Source: an uncultured Eubacteriales bacterium
GTDB lineage: Bacteria; Bacillota; Clostridia; Christensenellales; CAG-138
Direction of reading: 5' to 3'
DNA length: 64,000 bases
NCBI GenBank assembly: GCA_902786465.1
Contig: CADACQ010000002.1
Location: forward strand, 99,502-163,501
Below, piece after piece: positions 9,014-21,675 of the stretch (the stretch's first letter is position 1; each line of letters starts with the position of its first letter). Below the pieces are notes generated by a model that worked only from the letters and a program-made list of their open reading frames with translations, was not told the origin of the DNA and did no database searches. The position numbers and the translations under genes are program-made.

Positions 9014-10216
9014 ATGCGTGTCGTAGGCGTTATCGCGGAATACAACCCCCTGCACAACGGGCACATCTACCATCTCGAACAGGCGAAGCGGAAGACTGGC
9101 GCTTCCTATTGCATCGTCATTATGTCGGGCAACTTCGTCCAGCGGGGCGAACCCGCCTGCACGGACAAGTTCACCCGGGCCCAGTGGGCGCTGGAGGCCG
9201 GGGCGGATCTGGTGATCGAGCTCCCCACCGTGTTCGCCAACGCTTCGGCGGAGCGGTTCGCCGAGGGCGGCGTGCGGCTGCTGCACGCCATGGGCCTGGT
9301 GACGGACCTGGCCTTCGGGGCGGAGCAGGGGGATATCGCCAAGCTCAGCCAGCTGGCGGATTATCTTGCCGAGGAGCCGCCCGAATTCAAATCCTATCTC
9401 CAATACCATCTGAAGATGGGCGAAAGCTTCCCCCGGGCCCGGTACGAAGCCCTGCAGGACATGGGCGCCGATCCGGAGCTTCTCTCAGAGCTGGTGAAGC
9501 CCAACAATATCCTGGCCATGGAGTATCTTCGGTCCATCCATAAGTACGCCCCGGAGATCTGCCCGGTGCCCATTGAGCGCATCGGCGGCGGGTACAACGA
9601 CGACTATCTCACGGGCGAATACTCCTCCGCCACCGCCATCCGCGCTGCCATCCGGGAGGGCAACACCCAGGTGCTGTCCACCATGCCTCTGTTCGTGTCC
9701 GGGGCCATGCAGTTCGATCCCCAGTTCCCCCTGACCGTCAACGACGTGGGGGACATGATGCTCTACAAGTTCCGGCTCATGGGGCCAGAGGACGTGCAGC
9801 GGCTCCCCGACGTGCGGGAGGGGTTCGAACAGAACCTGCTGAAGGCGGCCCGCACCGCCGTGGACGCGGAGAGCTTCTTCGAGGCGGTGAAGACCAAGCG
9901 GTACACCATGGCCCGGGTCAAGCGCATCGGCATGAGCGCCCTGCTGGATGTGAGCGAAGAGCTGGTGGAAGATATGTCCAGCGACGATGCCAACCTATAC
10001 TTCCGGGTTCTGGGCCTCAGGCGTGACGCCCGGTCCCTCCTCTCCGCCATCGCCACCATCAGCAAGACGCCCCTCATCATGCGCAACGCCGACATCAGCA
10101 AGTGCACGGACGTGGCTCGGGAATCCCTCAAGGTGGATGCCCTCAGCACGGACATCCTCTCCTATGCACTAAGAAAGCCGCTCCACCGGGACAGCGAAGC
10201 GGCCATACTCGTGTAA
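9014..10216 (+). CDS. tmcAL: tRNA(Met) cytidine acetate ligase TmcAL (YlbM family)
   Basis: The 400-residue protein starts MRVVGVIAEYNPLHNGHIYH, where the HNGH (HxGH) motif is the nucleotidyltransferase-like ATP-binding signature of TmcAL. SGNFVQRGEPA, DLVIELPTVF and GGGYND are further family motifs. In Bacillus the family makes N4-acetylcytidine at the wobble base of elongator tRNA-Met, using acetate and ATP through an acetyl-AMP intermediate. Its position divergent from pta-ackA, the acetate-producing pathway, is suggestive but may be coincidence. An AAAGGAG site precedes the ATG, and a -10-like TATACT at 8953-8958 lies upstream without a convincing -35 box. Confidence 0.93.
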   Translation: MRVVGVIAEYNPLHNGHIYHLEQAKRKTGASYCIVIMSGNFVQRGEPACTDKFTRAQWALEAGADLVIELPTVFANASAERFAEGGVRLLHAMGLVTDLAFGAEQGDIAKLSQLADYLAEEPPEFKSYLQYHLKMGESFPRARYEALQDMGADPELLSELVKPNNILAMEYLRSIHKYAPEICPVPIERIGGGYNDDYLTGEYSSATAIRAAIREGNTQVLSTMPLFVSGAMQFDPQFPLTVNDVGDMMLYKFRLMGPEDVQRLPDVREGFEQNLLKAARTAVDAESFFEAVKTKRYTMARVKRIGMSALLDVSEELVEDMSSDDANLYFRVLGLRRDARSLLSAIATISKTPLIMRNADISKCTDVARESLKVDALSTDILSYALRKPLHRDSEAAILV

Positions 10217-10221
10217 TGAAA

Positions 10222-11061
10222 TCAAGCCAATTCCTGGCCTCCCGCGGGGAGGCCTTCTTGTTGTATCAACTCGGGCATGTCCAGGCCCAGCAGCTCCCGG
10301 ATCCGGGGCAAAGCCTCCAGGGTCTTCTGCCGACCGGCCGAAACGCTCTCCTCGTAACCATTTATCTTCAAGAGGCCCATGAAGGAAGCGTCGGGGCGGA
10401 TGACCACGTCCCCCTTGTCCACCTGCTGGCGAGTGAGCCTGGCCTGCATGATGTCCGTGGACCGGCGCAGGATATCCACCGGCGAGGGGTGCTCGGGATC
10501 GAAGAAGTTCCGCTTGATGCCTAAATCGGAGGTGATGACCACGTCCACGCCCTGCGCCCGCAGCACGTCCACGGGCAGCTCCTCGATGACGCCCCCGTCC
10601 ACATAGTAGTGGCCGTCGATCAGGGCCGGGGTGAACACGCCCGGCACCGCCATGCTGGCCCGGACGGCCTTATGGAGCTTGCCCTCCTCGAACACCTTCA
10701 TCTCCCCGGAAACGAGATCGGTGGCGATGCAGAGGAAGGGTATCCGGGTCTCCCCGAAGGACAGATCGTGGGTCAGGGTCATGACCACCTCCTCGATCTT
10801 GTCGCCGCTCAAAAAGCCGCCCTGGATGGGGATGCCCAAGTCGATGATGGTCTTGGCGTCCACCGTGCCCAGATACTTTTCCAGCAGGTACAGGTTGGTC
10901 CCGGCGGCGTAGATGGCGCCGAAGATGGCCCCGGCGCTGCAGCCGGATATGACGTCGGGCACGATGCCGTTCTCCTCCAGCACCTGCAGCACCCCCACGT
11001 GAGCGAGGCCCCTGGCCCCGCCGGACCCCAGGCAGAGGCCCACTTTCTTTCCGTTTATCAT
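10222..11061 (-). CDS. Patatin-like phospholipase family protein (RssA-like)
   Basis: This 279-residue alpha/beta/alpha hydrolase has the patatin features in order: the oxyanion-hole motif GSGGARG at 12-18, the nucleophile elbow GCSAG at 40-44 with Ser42, and the catalytic Asp in DGG at 155-157. Bacterial proteins of this size (RssA/YchK type) are predicted cytosolic lipid acyl hydrolases with mostly unknown substrates. No signal peptide is seen. The gene is divergent from the YlbJ-like gene with a 34-base gap and convergent with tmcAL. Confidence 0.9.
   Translation of the reverse strand: MINGKKVGLCLGSGGARGLAHVGVLQVLEENGIVPDVISGCSAGAIFGAIYAAGTNLYLLEKYLGTVDAKTIIDLGIPIQGGFLSGDKIEEVVMTLTHDLSFGETRIPFLCIATDLVSGEMKVFEEGKLHKAVRASMAVPGVFTPALIDGHYYVDGGVIEELPVDVLRAQGVDVVITSDLGIKRNFFDPEHPSPVDILRRSTDIMQARLTRQQVDKGDVVIRPDASFMGLLKINGYEESVSAGRQKTLEALPRIRELLGLDMPELIQQEGLPAGGQELA
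10236..10260 (+). terminator. Possible tmcAL terminator embedded in the 3' end of the patatin gene
   Basis: GGCCTCCC (10236-10243) and GGGAGGCC (10247-10254) can form a stem 20 bases after the tmcAL stop, followed by a moderately T-rich TTCTTGTTGT. It overlaps the last codons of the convergent patatin gene, so pairing may be coincidental. Confidence 0.4.
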
Positions 11062-11095
11062 GAATCCTTACGCTCCTTCGTCCATACAGTGAACC

Positions 11096-12118
11096 ATGAA
11101 CCACCTGCTGCCCATCGCGCCCATCCTGCTGCTGCTTGCGCTGCTGCTCTCGCCCGCGGCCGCTTTAGCCGGAGCCAAGCAGGGCCTTTCCCTGTGGTGG
11201 GGCAGCGTGTTCCCTTCCCTGTTGCCCAGCTTCATCTGTCTGAAGCTGGCCCAGAAGCTGGGGCTGCTTCGGCTTTGTGGCCGCCACCCAAGGGGCCAGC
11301 TGGCCGCCGTCATAGGCTTTTCCCTCCTGTCCGGCGCGCCCAACGGGGCTAATCTCCTCCATGCTCTCGTGGAGGACGGCAGCCTTTCTTCCCGGGACGG
11401 GGCCAGGCTCCTGCCCGTCGTCAACGGCGTGGGCCCGGTGTTTCTGCTCTCCATCATAGCATCGGAACTGCTGAAAAACAAGGCCCTGTTCCTGCCTATG
11501 GCCGCCGCCTTCTACGGGTGCGCCATGCTCCTGTCTTTCCCCTTTTTTCTGCGGCGGAATAGATCGGATCGTGTCCGCGACAGGGTGCCGTCCATGCCCT
11601 TCGCGGACGCCCTCGCAACCGCCATCGAGGAGAGCATGCTGGACATGCTGCGCATCGGCGGCTGCATCCTGTTCGCCTGCACCCTGCTGTCCGTGATGCG
11701 GCCTTTTTTGACCAGCGCGGCAGCCTCCGCCGCTGCAGCTGGGGCCATGGAGATCAGCGCCGGCGCGTCGGCCATGGCAGCCCTGTCCCTGCCCCTGCGT
11801 GTGAAGGCCAGCCTGTTGATCGGGGCCGCGGCCTTCGGGGGCCTGTCCCTGGGGCTCCAGACCCTGTGTTGTTTTCCTGGTTTGAAGCTGATCCCATACC
11901 TGCTCAAAAAGCTGCTCTACGGGGCGCTGGTGGGCCTAGTCTGCTATGCGCTCTTCCCCCTGTTCCCCGGAGTGGCCGCCGCCTTCGCCAGCCGTCAGGA
12001 TGTGCTGCAGCGGGGCCTGTCCCTCAGCGCCCTCATCCTCTCCTCCGCCCTCTCCGCAGCGTTCATAGGGGTCCTCTCCCTCATGATCGGCCCGCGAAAC
12101 ACAAATCACCTGAAATAA
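11096..12118 (+). CDS. YlbJ-like / nucleoside-recognition-type integral membrane protein
   Basis: The 340-residue polytopic protein has about eight hydrophobic segments. The pattern WWGSVFPSLLPSF, then LLSGAPNGANLLHALVEDG, a basic cytoplasmic-type stretch and NGVGPVFLLSII resembles the sporulation integral membrane protein YlbJ and the related Gate/nucleoside-recognition domain. In spore formers YlbJ is a sigma-E-controlled protein needed for spore cortex or heat resistance, which would fit the SASP gene elsewhere in the window. No good Shine-Dalgarno is visible before the ATG, and the 34-base gap to the divergent patatin gene leaves little promoter room. Assignment rests on motif pattern only. 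Confidence 0.6.
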   Translation: MNHLLPIAPILLLLALLLSPAAALAGAKQGLSLWWGSVFPSLLPSFICLKLAQKLGLLRLCGRHPRGQLAAVIGFSLLSGAPNGANLLHALVEDGSLSSRDGARLLPVVNGVGPVFLLSIIASELLKNKALFLPMAAAFYGCAMLLSFPFFLRRNRSDRVRDRVPSMPFADALATAIEESMLDMLRIGGCILFACTLLSVMRPFLTSAAASAAAAGAMEISAGASAMAALSLPLRVKASLLIGAAAFGGLSLGLQTLCCFPGLKLIPYLLKKLLYGALVGLVCYALFPLFPGVAAAFASRQDVLQRGLSLSALILSSALSAAFIGVLSLMIGPRNTNHLK

Positions 12119-12133
12119 TCTTGCAAATGACGG

Positions 12134-12162
12134 TTGCCTTTTTCGTGTATTTTGGGTATACT
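12134..12162 (+). promoter_or_regulatory. Sigma-A promoter of guaB
   Basis: TTGCCT (12134-12139) and TATACT (12157-12162) are 17 bases apart, 27 bases before the guaB ATG, which has a GAGGAGGG ribosome-binding site. Confidence 0.7.
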
Positions 12163-12189
12163 TAGTCAAATCATTTTGAGGAGGGCATC

Positions 12190-13695
12190 ATGGCATACTA
12201 TTTCAGCGAACCGTCCCACACCTTCTCCGAGTATCTTCTCGTTCCCGGCTATTCTTCCTCCGCCTGCACCCCGCAGAACGTGTCCCTGGTGACCCCGATC
12301 TGCAAGTTCCGGGTGGGCGAGACCCCTGCCCTGTCCATGAACATCCCCCTGGTGTCCGCCGTGATGCAGTCCGTGTCCGGTGAGAAGCTGGCGGCGGCCC
12401 TGGCCCGGGAAGGCGGCGTGTCCTTCATCTTCGTGTCCCAGCCTATCGAGAGCCAGGCGGCCATGGTCCGGGCGGTGAAGAAGTGCAAGTCCGGCTTCGT
12501 CCGCAGCGATTCCAATGTGACCCCCGATTCCACCCTTGGGGACGTGATCGCCCTGAAGGAGCGCACGGGCCACTCCACCATTGCCGTCACCGACGACGGC
12601 AGCCCCGACGGGAAGCTGGTAGGCATGGTCACCAGCCGGGATTACCGGGTGAGCCGCATGGGCCTCGACACCCCCGTCAGGGAGTTCATGACCCCCTTCT
12701 CCTCCCTGGTCTACGCCTACGAGGGCGTGAGCCTGAAGGAGGCCAACGACATCATCTGGGAGCACAAGCTCAACACCCTCCCCATCATTACCAAGGACGG
12801 CAACATGTCCGCCTTCGTGTTCCGCAAGGACTACGACGCCCACAAGGACAACCCCCTGGAGCTGCTGGACGACCATAAGCGGTACGTGGTAGGCGCGGGC
12901 GTCAACACCCGGGACTACGAGCAGCGGATCCCCGCCCTCATTGAAGCCGGGGCGGACGTGCTCTGCATCGACTCCTCCGAAGGCTTCACCGAGTGGCAGC
13001 AGCGGACCATCGACTTCGTCCGCCGGAACTACGGCGACTCCGTGAAGATCGGCGCGGGCAACGTGGTGGACGGGGACGGGTTCCGCTTCCTGGCCGAGGC
13101 GGGCGCCGATTTCGTGAAGGTGGGCATCGGCGGCGGCAGCATCTGCATCACCAGAGAGACCAAGGGCATCGGCCGGGGCCAGGCCACCGCCGTGCAGGAC
13201 GTGGCGGCCGCCCGGGACGAGTATCTGAAAAAGACCGGCATCTACGTGCCCGTGTGCGCCGACGGCGGCATCGTCCAGGATTATCACGTGACGCTGGCTC
13301 TCGCCATGGGCGCGGACTTCTGCATGCTGGGCCGGTACTTCGCCCGGTTCGACGAGAGCCCCACCAACAAGGTGCTCATCAACGGCAGCTACATGAAGGA
13401 ATACTGGGGCGAGGGCAGCGCCCGGGCCCGGAACTGGCAGCGGTACGACAACGGCGGCGACAAGAAGCTGACCTTCGAAGAGGGCGTAGACTCCTACGTG
13501 CCCTACGCCGGTCCCCTCCACAACAACGTGGAGACTACCCTCCACAAGGTCCGGTCCACCATGTGCAACTGCGGCGCCACCACCATCGCCGAGCTTCGCG
13601 AAAAGGCTCGCCTGACGCTGGTCTCCCCCGCCTCCATGGTGGAAGGCGGCGCCCACGACGTGCTCCAGAAGGACAGCCGGTACTTCGCGAACTAA
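12190..13695 (+). CDS. guaB: IMP dehydrogenase, Tritrichomonas-foetus-like type
   Basis: The 501-residue enzyme oxidises IMP to XMP, the committed step of GMP synthesis. An N-terminal barrel half is followed by a CBS pair (about residues 100-215) and the catalytic half. The active-site loop [12 protein letters not shown] places the nucleophile at Cys319. Asp261, Asp358, Arg382 and the flap Arg418-Tyr419 fall at exactly the positions I recall for the IMP dehydrogenase of the protist Tritrichomonas foetus. The sequence resembles that protein far more than ordinary bacterial GuaB, whose loop is usually GSICTTR. It is monocistronic with its own promoter and precedes a tRNA gene. Function is secure; the subgroup call rests on memory of the protist sequence. 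Confidence 0.94.
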   Translation: MAYYFSEPSHTFSEYLLVPGYSSSACTPQNVSLVTPICKFRVGETPALSMNIPLVSAVMQSVSGEKLAAALAREGGVSFIFVSQPIESQAAMVRAVKKCKSGFVRSDSNVTPDSTLGDVIALKERTGHSTIAVTDDGSPDGKLVGMVTSRDYRVSRMGLDTPVREFMTPFSSLVYAYEGVSLKEANDIIWEHKLNTLPIITKDGNMSAFVFRKDYDAHKDNPLELLDDHKRYVVGAGVNTRDYEQRIPALIEAGADVLCIDSSEGFTEWQQRTIDFVRRNYGDSVKIGAGNVVDGDGFRFLAEAGADFVKVGIGGGSICITRETKGIGRGQATAVQDVAAARDEYLKKTGIYVPVCADGGIVQDYHVTLALAMGADFCMLGRYFARFDESPTNKVLINGSYMKEYWGEGSARARNWQRYDNGGDKKLTFEEGVDSYVPYAGPLHNNVETTLHKVRSTMCNCGATTIAELREKARLTLVSPASMVEGGAHDVLQKDSRYFAN

Positions 13696-13722
13696 GCACC
13701 TGTTTTTTCTCTGAAAAAGTTC

Positions 13723-13750
13723 TTGCTTTTTTCTCTCGGATGTGTATAAT
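13723..13750 (+). promoter_or_regulatory. Sigma-A promoter of tRNA-Ala
   Basis: TTGCTT (13723-13728) and a consensus TATAAT (13745-13750) are 16 bases apart and end 19 bases before the tRNA 5' end. Confidence 0.75.
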
Positions 13751-13769
13751 ACTTTATGCGTTCATTCGA

Positions 13770-13845
13770 GGGGCATTAGCACAGTTGGTAGCGCGCAACG
13801 TTCGCAATGTTGAGGTCAGGGGTTCGAATCCCCTATGCTCCACCA
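13770..13845 (+). tRNA. tRNA-Ala (anticodon CGC)
   Basis: The 76 bases fold into a full cloverleaf: acceptor GGGGCAT paired to ATGCTCC, a D arm, anticodon stem CAACG/TGTTG with loop TTCGCAA (anticodon CGC, reading GCG), and a T arm AGGGG-TTCGAAT-CCCCT. The acceptor contains the G3-U70 wobble pair that identifies alanine tRNA. CCA is encoded. It has its own promoter and terminator. Confidence 0.95.
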
Positions 13846-13882
13846 ATCAAAAAGGACACCCTGTTGGGTGTCCTTTTTGATT
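13845..13882 (+). terminator. Rho-independent terminator of tRNA-Ala
   Basis: A perfect 17-bp inverted repeat (13845-13861 with 13866-13882) with a TGTT loop contains a T5 run in its right arm. It starts at the last base of the CCA end. Confidence 0.92.
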
Positions 13883-13892
13883 AAATGAAATA

Positions 13893-13998
13893 AGGGGGAT
13901 TCGAACGGGTGCGGTAGTGAATGAAGCCCCAGTGGGGCTTCAGAGCCGCACCCCGACCAAGCCCGCAGGCGCGAATTCGAATCCCCTATGCTCCACCA
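13893..13998. repeat. Palindromic element ending in a duplicated tRNA 3' end
   Basis: The left boundary GGGGATTCGAA (13895-13905) is the exact inverse of TTCGAATCCCC (13976-13986). The right boundary, 13976-13998, is an exact 23-base copy of the T-loop-to-CCA end of the neighbouring tRNA-Ala (13823-13845). Inside, GGGTGCGG (13907-13914) pairs with CCGCACCC (13946-13953), enclosing a 9-bp hairpin TGAAGCCCC-AGT-GGGGCTTCA (13922-13942). It encodes no protein. The arrangement looks like an attL/attR duplication around a very small non-autonomous element, or a tRNA-end-mimicking palindromic repeat. The rest of the tRNA is not duplicated, so this is not a second tRNA gene. Confidence 0.75.
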
Positions 13999-14079
13999 GC
14001 CATCAATACAGAATCACAAATGCATTTGAGAATCGCTCGGTATTTCGTTATTTTTTCAACATTTCATCCTTTGACTCTA

Positions 14080-14108
14080 TTGTCAAGCCTTCTCTTTTTT
14101 GATATAGT
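14080..14108 (+). promoter_or_regulatory. Sigma-A promoter of the DUF4364-pcrA-ligA cluster
   Basis: TTGTCA (14080-14085) and TATAGT (14103-14108) are 17 bases apart, upstream of an AGGGGG ribosome-binding site. Confidence 0.7.
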
Positions 14109-14135
14109 ATTAAAGAATAGGGGGTAATGACGAGT

Positions 14136-14666
14136 ATGCCGAATTTTCTGGAGGGACTTCCCAAGGAAAAGGTACAGCTGCTGTACATCCTGGGCGCCGC
14201 CAAAGCGGAGCTGACGGAGCAGCAGTTCTATCAGTGCGCCTATGAATCCACGGGCATGAACTGGTTCTCCTTCCACGACGTGGTGGGCGACCTGGAGGAA
14301 AACGGGGACATCGTCTCCGCGCGCCGCCCCTTCGGTGCCTGCTTCTCCTTGACGGACCAGGGCAGGATGACCCTCGGCATGTTCGAAAAAGGCCTCACCT
14401 ACTCCCTCCGGACCAGCATCGACGAGTATCTCAAGCGCTACGCGCCCCAGTTCCGGCAGGAACGGGAGCTGGTCTCCTCCGAGGAGCCCTTGCCCGGCGG
14501 CGGCATGTTGGTGCGGCTCAAAGCCTTGGAGGGGGAGCGTACGCTCCTGGAGATCGACCTTACGGTAGCCTCCTTAGAGGAATCCCTGGCCCTTCGCAAG
14601 CACTGGCAGCAGCGCAGCGCGCGGCTGTTCGACATCATATACGACACGCTGACGGAAGAAGAATAG
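14136..14666 (+). CDS. DUF4364 family protein
   Basis: This small cytosolic protein of unknown function matches the clostridial DUF4364 family. The start MPNFLEGLPKEKVQLLYIL is followed by a winged-helix-like N-terminal half (about residues 10-75) and a mixed alpha/beta C-terminal half. Two starts are possible. The ATG at 14127 is only 2 bases from the AGGGGG site, while the ATG at 14136 is 11 bases away and gives the usual MPN start, so I chose the latter (176 residues). It is followed 8 bases later by pcrA and may be a regulator or partner of that operon, which is inference from position. Confidence 0.82.
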   Translation: MPNFLEGLPKEKVQLLYILGAAKAELTEQQFYQCAYESTGMNWFSFHDVVGDLEENGDIVSARRPFGACFSLTDQGRMTLGMFEKGLTYSLRTSIDEYLKRYAPQFRQERELVSSEEPLPGGGMLVRLKALEGERTLLEIDLTVASLEESLALRKHWQQRSARLFDIIYDTLTEEE

Positions 14667-14674
14667 GGAGCAAT

Positions 14675-16897
<2,223 letters not shown>

Positions 16898-16900
16898 TAG

Positions 16901-19836
<2,936 letters not shown>

Positions 19837-19844
19837 ATCGGGAC

Positions 19845-19874
19845 TTGCACACAGCGGATATGCTGTGCTATAAT
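19845..19874 (+). promoter_or_regulatory. Sigma-A promoter of the yicC-gmk-rpoZ operon
   Basis: TTGCAC (19845-19850) and consensus TATAAT (19869-19874) are 18 bases apart, with an extended -10 TGC directly before. A GGGAGG ribosome-binding site follows. Confidence 0.75.
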
Positions 19875-19897
19875 GTAATAGTTTTGGGAGGTAGCCT

Positions 19898-20773
19898 ATG
19901 TACAGCATGACCGGATACGGACGGGGCACGGCGTCTTTGGACGGCCGTGAGCTCACCATCGAGCTCAAGAGCGTCAACAACCGGTTTTTGGACATCGGCA
20001 TGAAGCTGCCCCGCCAGCTGTCCTTTTTGGAGGACAGTCTGCGCAAGCTCCTCAACGACGCCCTGAGCCGGGGCCACGTGGACGTGTTCGTCAACTACCG
20101 GAACCTCAGGAGCGACGCCAAAACCGTCCGGGTGGACGAAGCCCTGCTGAAAGCCTACCTCGCTTCCGCCCGGGAAAGCGCCAAGGAGCTGGACCTGGTG
20201 GACGATCTCACCCTGTCCCGCGCCCTGGCCCTGCCCGACGTGACCACCATCCTGCCCGCCGACGAGGACCAGGAGGCCCTTGCCAAGCTCGGTGAAGCGG
20301 CCATGACCATGGCCATCGAGGGGCTCAAGGCCATGCGGCACAAGGAGGGCGAACGGCTGAAGCTGGATCTGGCCGCCCGCATGGATACCATGACCGGCTA
20401 CGCTGATGCTATCGAGGAGCGGGCGCCCGCCGTGGCGGAGGAGTATCGGACGAAGCTCACCGCTCGGATCGAGGAGCTGTTGGGCGAGACCGAGGTGGAC
20501 CGGGCGCGGCTCGCCACGGAGGTGGCCATCTTCGCGGATCGGGCCGCCATCGACGAGGAGATCGTGCGGCTCAACACCCACCTCGTCCACTTTCGGGAGC
20601 TCCTGGAAGCGGAGGAGCCGGTGGGGCGAAAGATGGATTTCCTGGTCCAGGAGATGAACCGGGAGTGCAACACCATCGGTTCTAAAGCCAACGACGCTGC
20701 CCTGACCAGCATCGTTCTGCTCTCCAAGGCAGAGATCGAAAAGCTGCGGGAGCAGATACAAAATATCGAATAA
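19898..20773 (+). CDS. YicC/YloC family endoribonuclease
   Basis: The 291-residue protein starts MYSMTGYGRG and ends with the family signature EVAIFADRAAIDEEIVRL, GRKMDFLVQEMNRE, NTIGSKAND and a terminal EKLREQIQNIE (YicC_N followed by DUF1732). YicC of E. coli and YloC of Bacillus form hexameric endoribonucleases acting on RNA including small regulators. The yicC-gmk-rpoZ-priA order is conserved in Firmicutes. It starts an operon with its own promoter, and gmk follows after 14 bases. Confidence 0.95.
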   Translation: MYSMTGYGRGTASLDGRELTIELKSVNNRFLDIGMKLPRQLSFLEDSLRKLLNDALSRGHVDVFVNYRNLRSDAKTVRVDEALLKAYLASARESAKELDLVDDLTLSRALALPDVTTILPADEDQEALAKLGEAAMTMAIEGLKAMRHKEGERLKLDLAARMDTMTGYADAIEERAPAVAEEYRTKLTARIEELLGETEVDRARLATEVAIFADRAAIDEEIVRLNTHLVHFRELLEAEEPVGRKMDFLVQEMNRECNTIGSKANDAALTSIVLLSKAEIEKLREQIQNIE

Positions 20774-20787
20774 AAGAGGGATATCTC

Positions 20788-21375
20788 ATGAAAGAACAAA
20801 GAAACGGGCTGCTTTTGGTGATCTCCGGGCCCTCCGGCGTGGGCAAAGGAACGCTGGTTAAAGCCCTGATGGAGCGCAACCAAAGGATCAAGATGTCCGT
20901 GTCCGCCACCACCCGCGCCCCCCGTCCCGGGGAGATCGAAGGGGTCCACTACTTCTTCAAGACGGAGGAGGAGTTCAAGGCCATGGTGGACCGGGGCGAG
21001 TTCCTGGAATACATCCACGTGTTCGGCAGCAAATACTACGACGGCTACGACGTGATCCTGGAGATCGACGTGCAGGGCGCCATGAAGGTGAAGCAAGCCT
21101 TCCCGGACGCGGTGCTGATGTTCATCACCGCCCCCAGCATGAGCGAAATCAAATCCCGCCTCATCGGCCGGGGCACGGAGACCATGGAACAGGTGGAGAA
21201 GCGCTTTGCCACTGCCTTCGAGGAGATCAAGATGATCCCGCAGTACGATTACGTGATCATCAACGACGTGGTGGACGTGGCCGTGCACCACATGGAAGCC
21301 ATTTTGGAAGCGGAGCGGTGCCGTACCAGCCGCAGCAACTATTTATCGGAATCTATCGAGGATACAGGGAGGTAA
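20788..21375 (+). CDS. gmk: Guanylate kinase lacking the YGT GMP-binding segment
   Basis: This enzyme should phosphorylate GMP to GDP. The P-loop GPSGVGKGT is at 14-22, TTRAPRPGE at 41-49 and EGVHYFF follow. The lid and C-terminal parts are normal (LEIDVQGA near 91-98, RGTET). However FGSKYY (80-84) is followed directly by DGYDVILEID. Family members have about 12 more residues here, beginning Gly-Thr-Pro, and that segment helps bind the GMP phosphate and forms a helix. The total of 195 residues fits a 12-residue loss in frame. An 8-base repeat CTACGACG at 21036-21043 and 21045-21052 marks the site. Confidence 0.93.
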   Translation: MKEQRNGLLLVISGPSGVGKGTLVKALMERNQRIKMSVSATTRAPRPGEIEGVHYFFKTEEEFKAMVDRGEFLEYIHVFGSKYYDGYDVILEIDVQGAMKVKQAFPDAVLMFITAPSMSEIKSRLIGRGTETMEQVEKRFATAFEEIKMIPQYDYVIINDVVDVAVHHMEAILEAERCRTSRSNYLSESIEDTGR

Positions 21376-21381
21376 ACCACT

Positions 21382-21576
21382 ATGATGAATCGTCCACCGG
21401 TCAACGAACTCGCTCAGAAAGCCGGTTCCCGTTATCTGTTGGTGACTGCGGTCGCCAATCGGGCCCGTCAGCTGCAGGATGATCCCGATGCCCTGGGGAA
21501 CAACAAGCCCCTGTCCATGGCTGTGGAAGAGATGTATGAGGACAAGCTCATCGTCATTCCCTCCAAGGAGGCATAA
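21382..21576 (+). CDS. rpoZ: RNA polymerase omega subunit
   Basis: The 64-residue protein has the omega pattern: MNRPPVNELAQKAGSRYLLV, then VANRARQL, and KPLSMAVEEMYEDKL, the fold that clamps the beta-prime C-terminus. The length is typical of Clostridia. It starts 6 bases after the gmk stop with an AGGGAGG site, matching the conserved gmk-rpoZ pair. Confidence 0.94.
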   Translation: MMNRPPVNELAQKAGSRYLLVTAVANRARQLQDDPDALGNNKPLSMAVEEMYEDKLIVIPSKEA

Positions 21577-21597
21577 GGAACAGACCCGTTGACACGG

Positions 21598-21634
21598 CCC
21601 GCTTCGCACTCGGCTACGAAGCGGGCATTCTTTA
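21598..21634 (+). terminator. Hairpin between rpoZ and priA (terminator or attenuator)
   Basis: A 9-bp stem CCCGCTTCG (21598-21606) with CGAAGCGGG (21617-21625) and a 10-base loop is followed by a weak T-rich CATTCTTTAC. It lies between the rpoZ stop and the priA ribosome-binding site, so it may partially attenuate read-through into priA. Confidence 0.6.
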
Positions 21635-21675
21635 CACTAAGCGAAACGAATCAGACAGGAAAGGAGGGGACGAAT

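Noticed and set aside
12166-13656. A 496-codon minus-strand open frame opposite guaB
   Set aside because: GuaB is unmistakable on the plus strand; the antisense frame has no homology I can recognise.
13976-13998. A second tRNA gene
   Set aside because: Only the 23-base T-loop-to-CCA end is present; the D arm, anticodon arm and 5' acceptor strand are missing.
13917-14127. Short plus-strand open frames of 61-68 codons across the palindromic element
   Set aside because: They translate hairpin and tRNA-like sequence and lack a ribosome-binding site.
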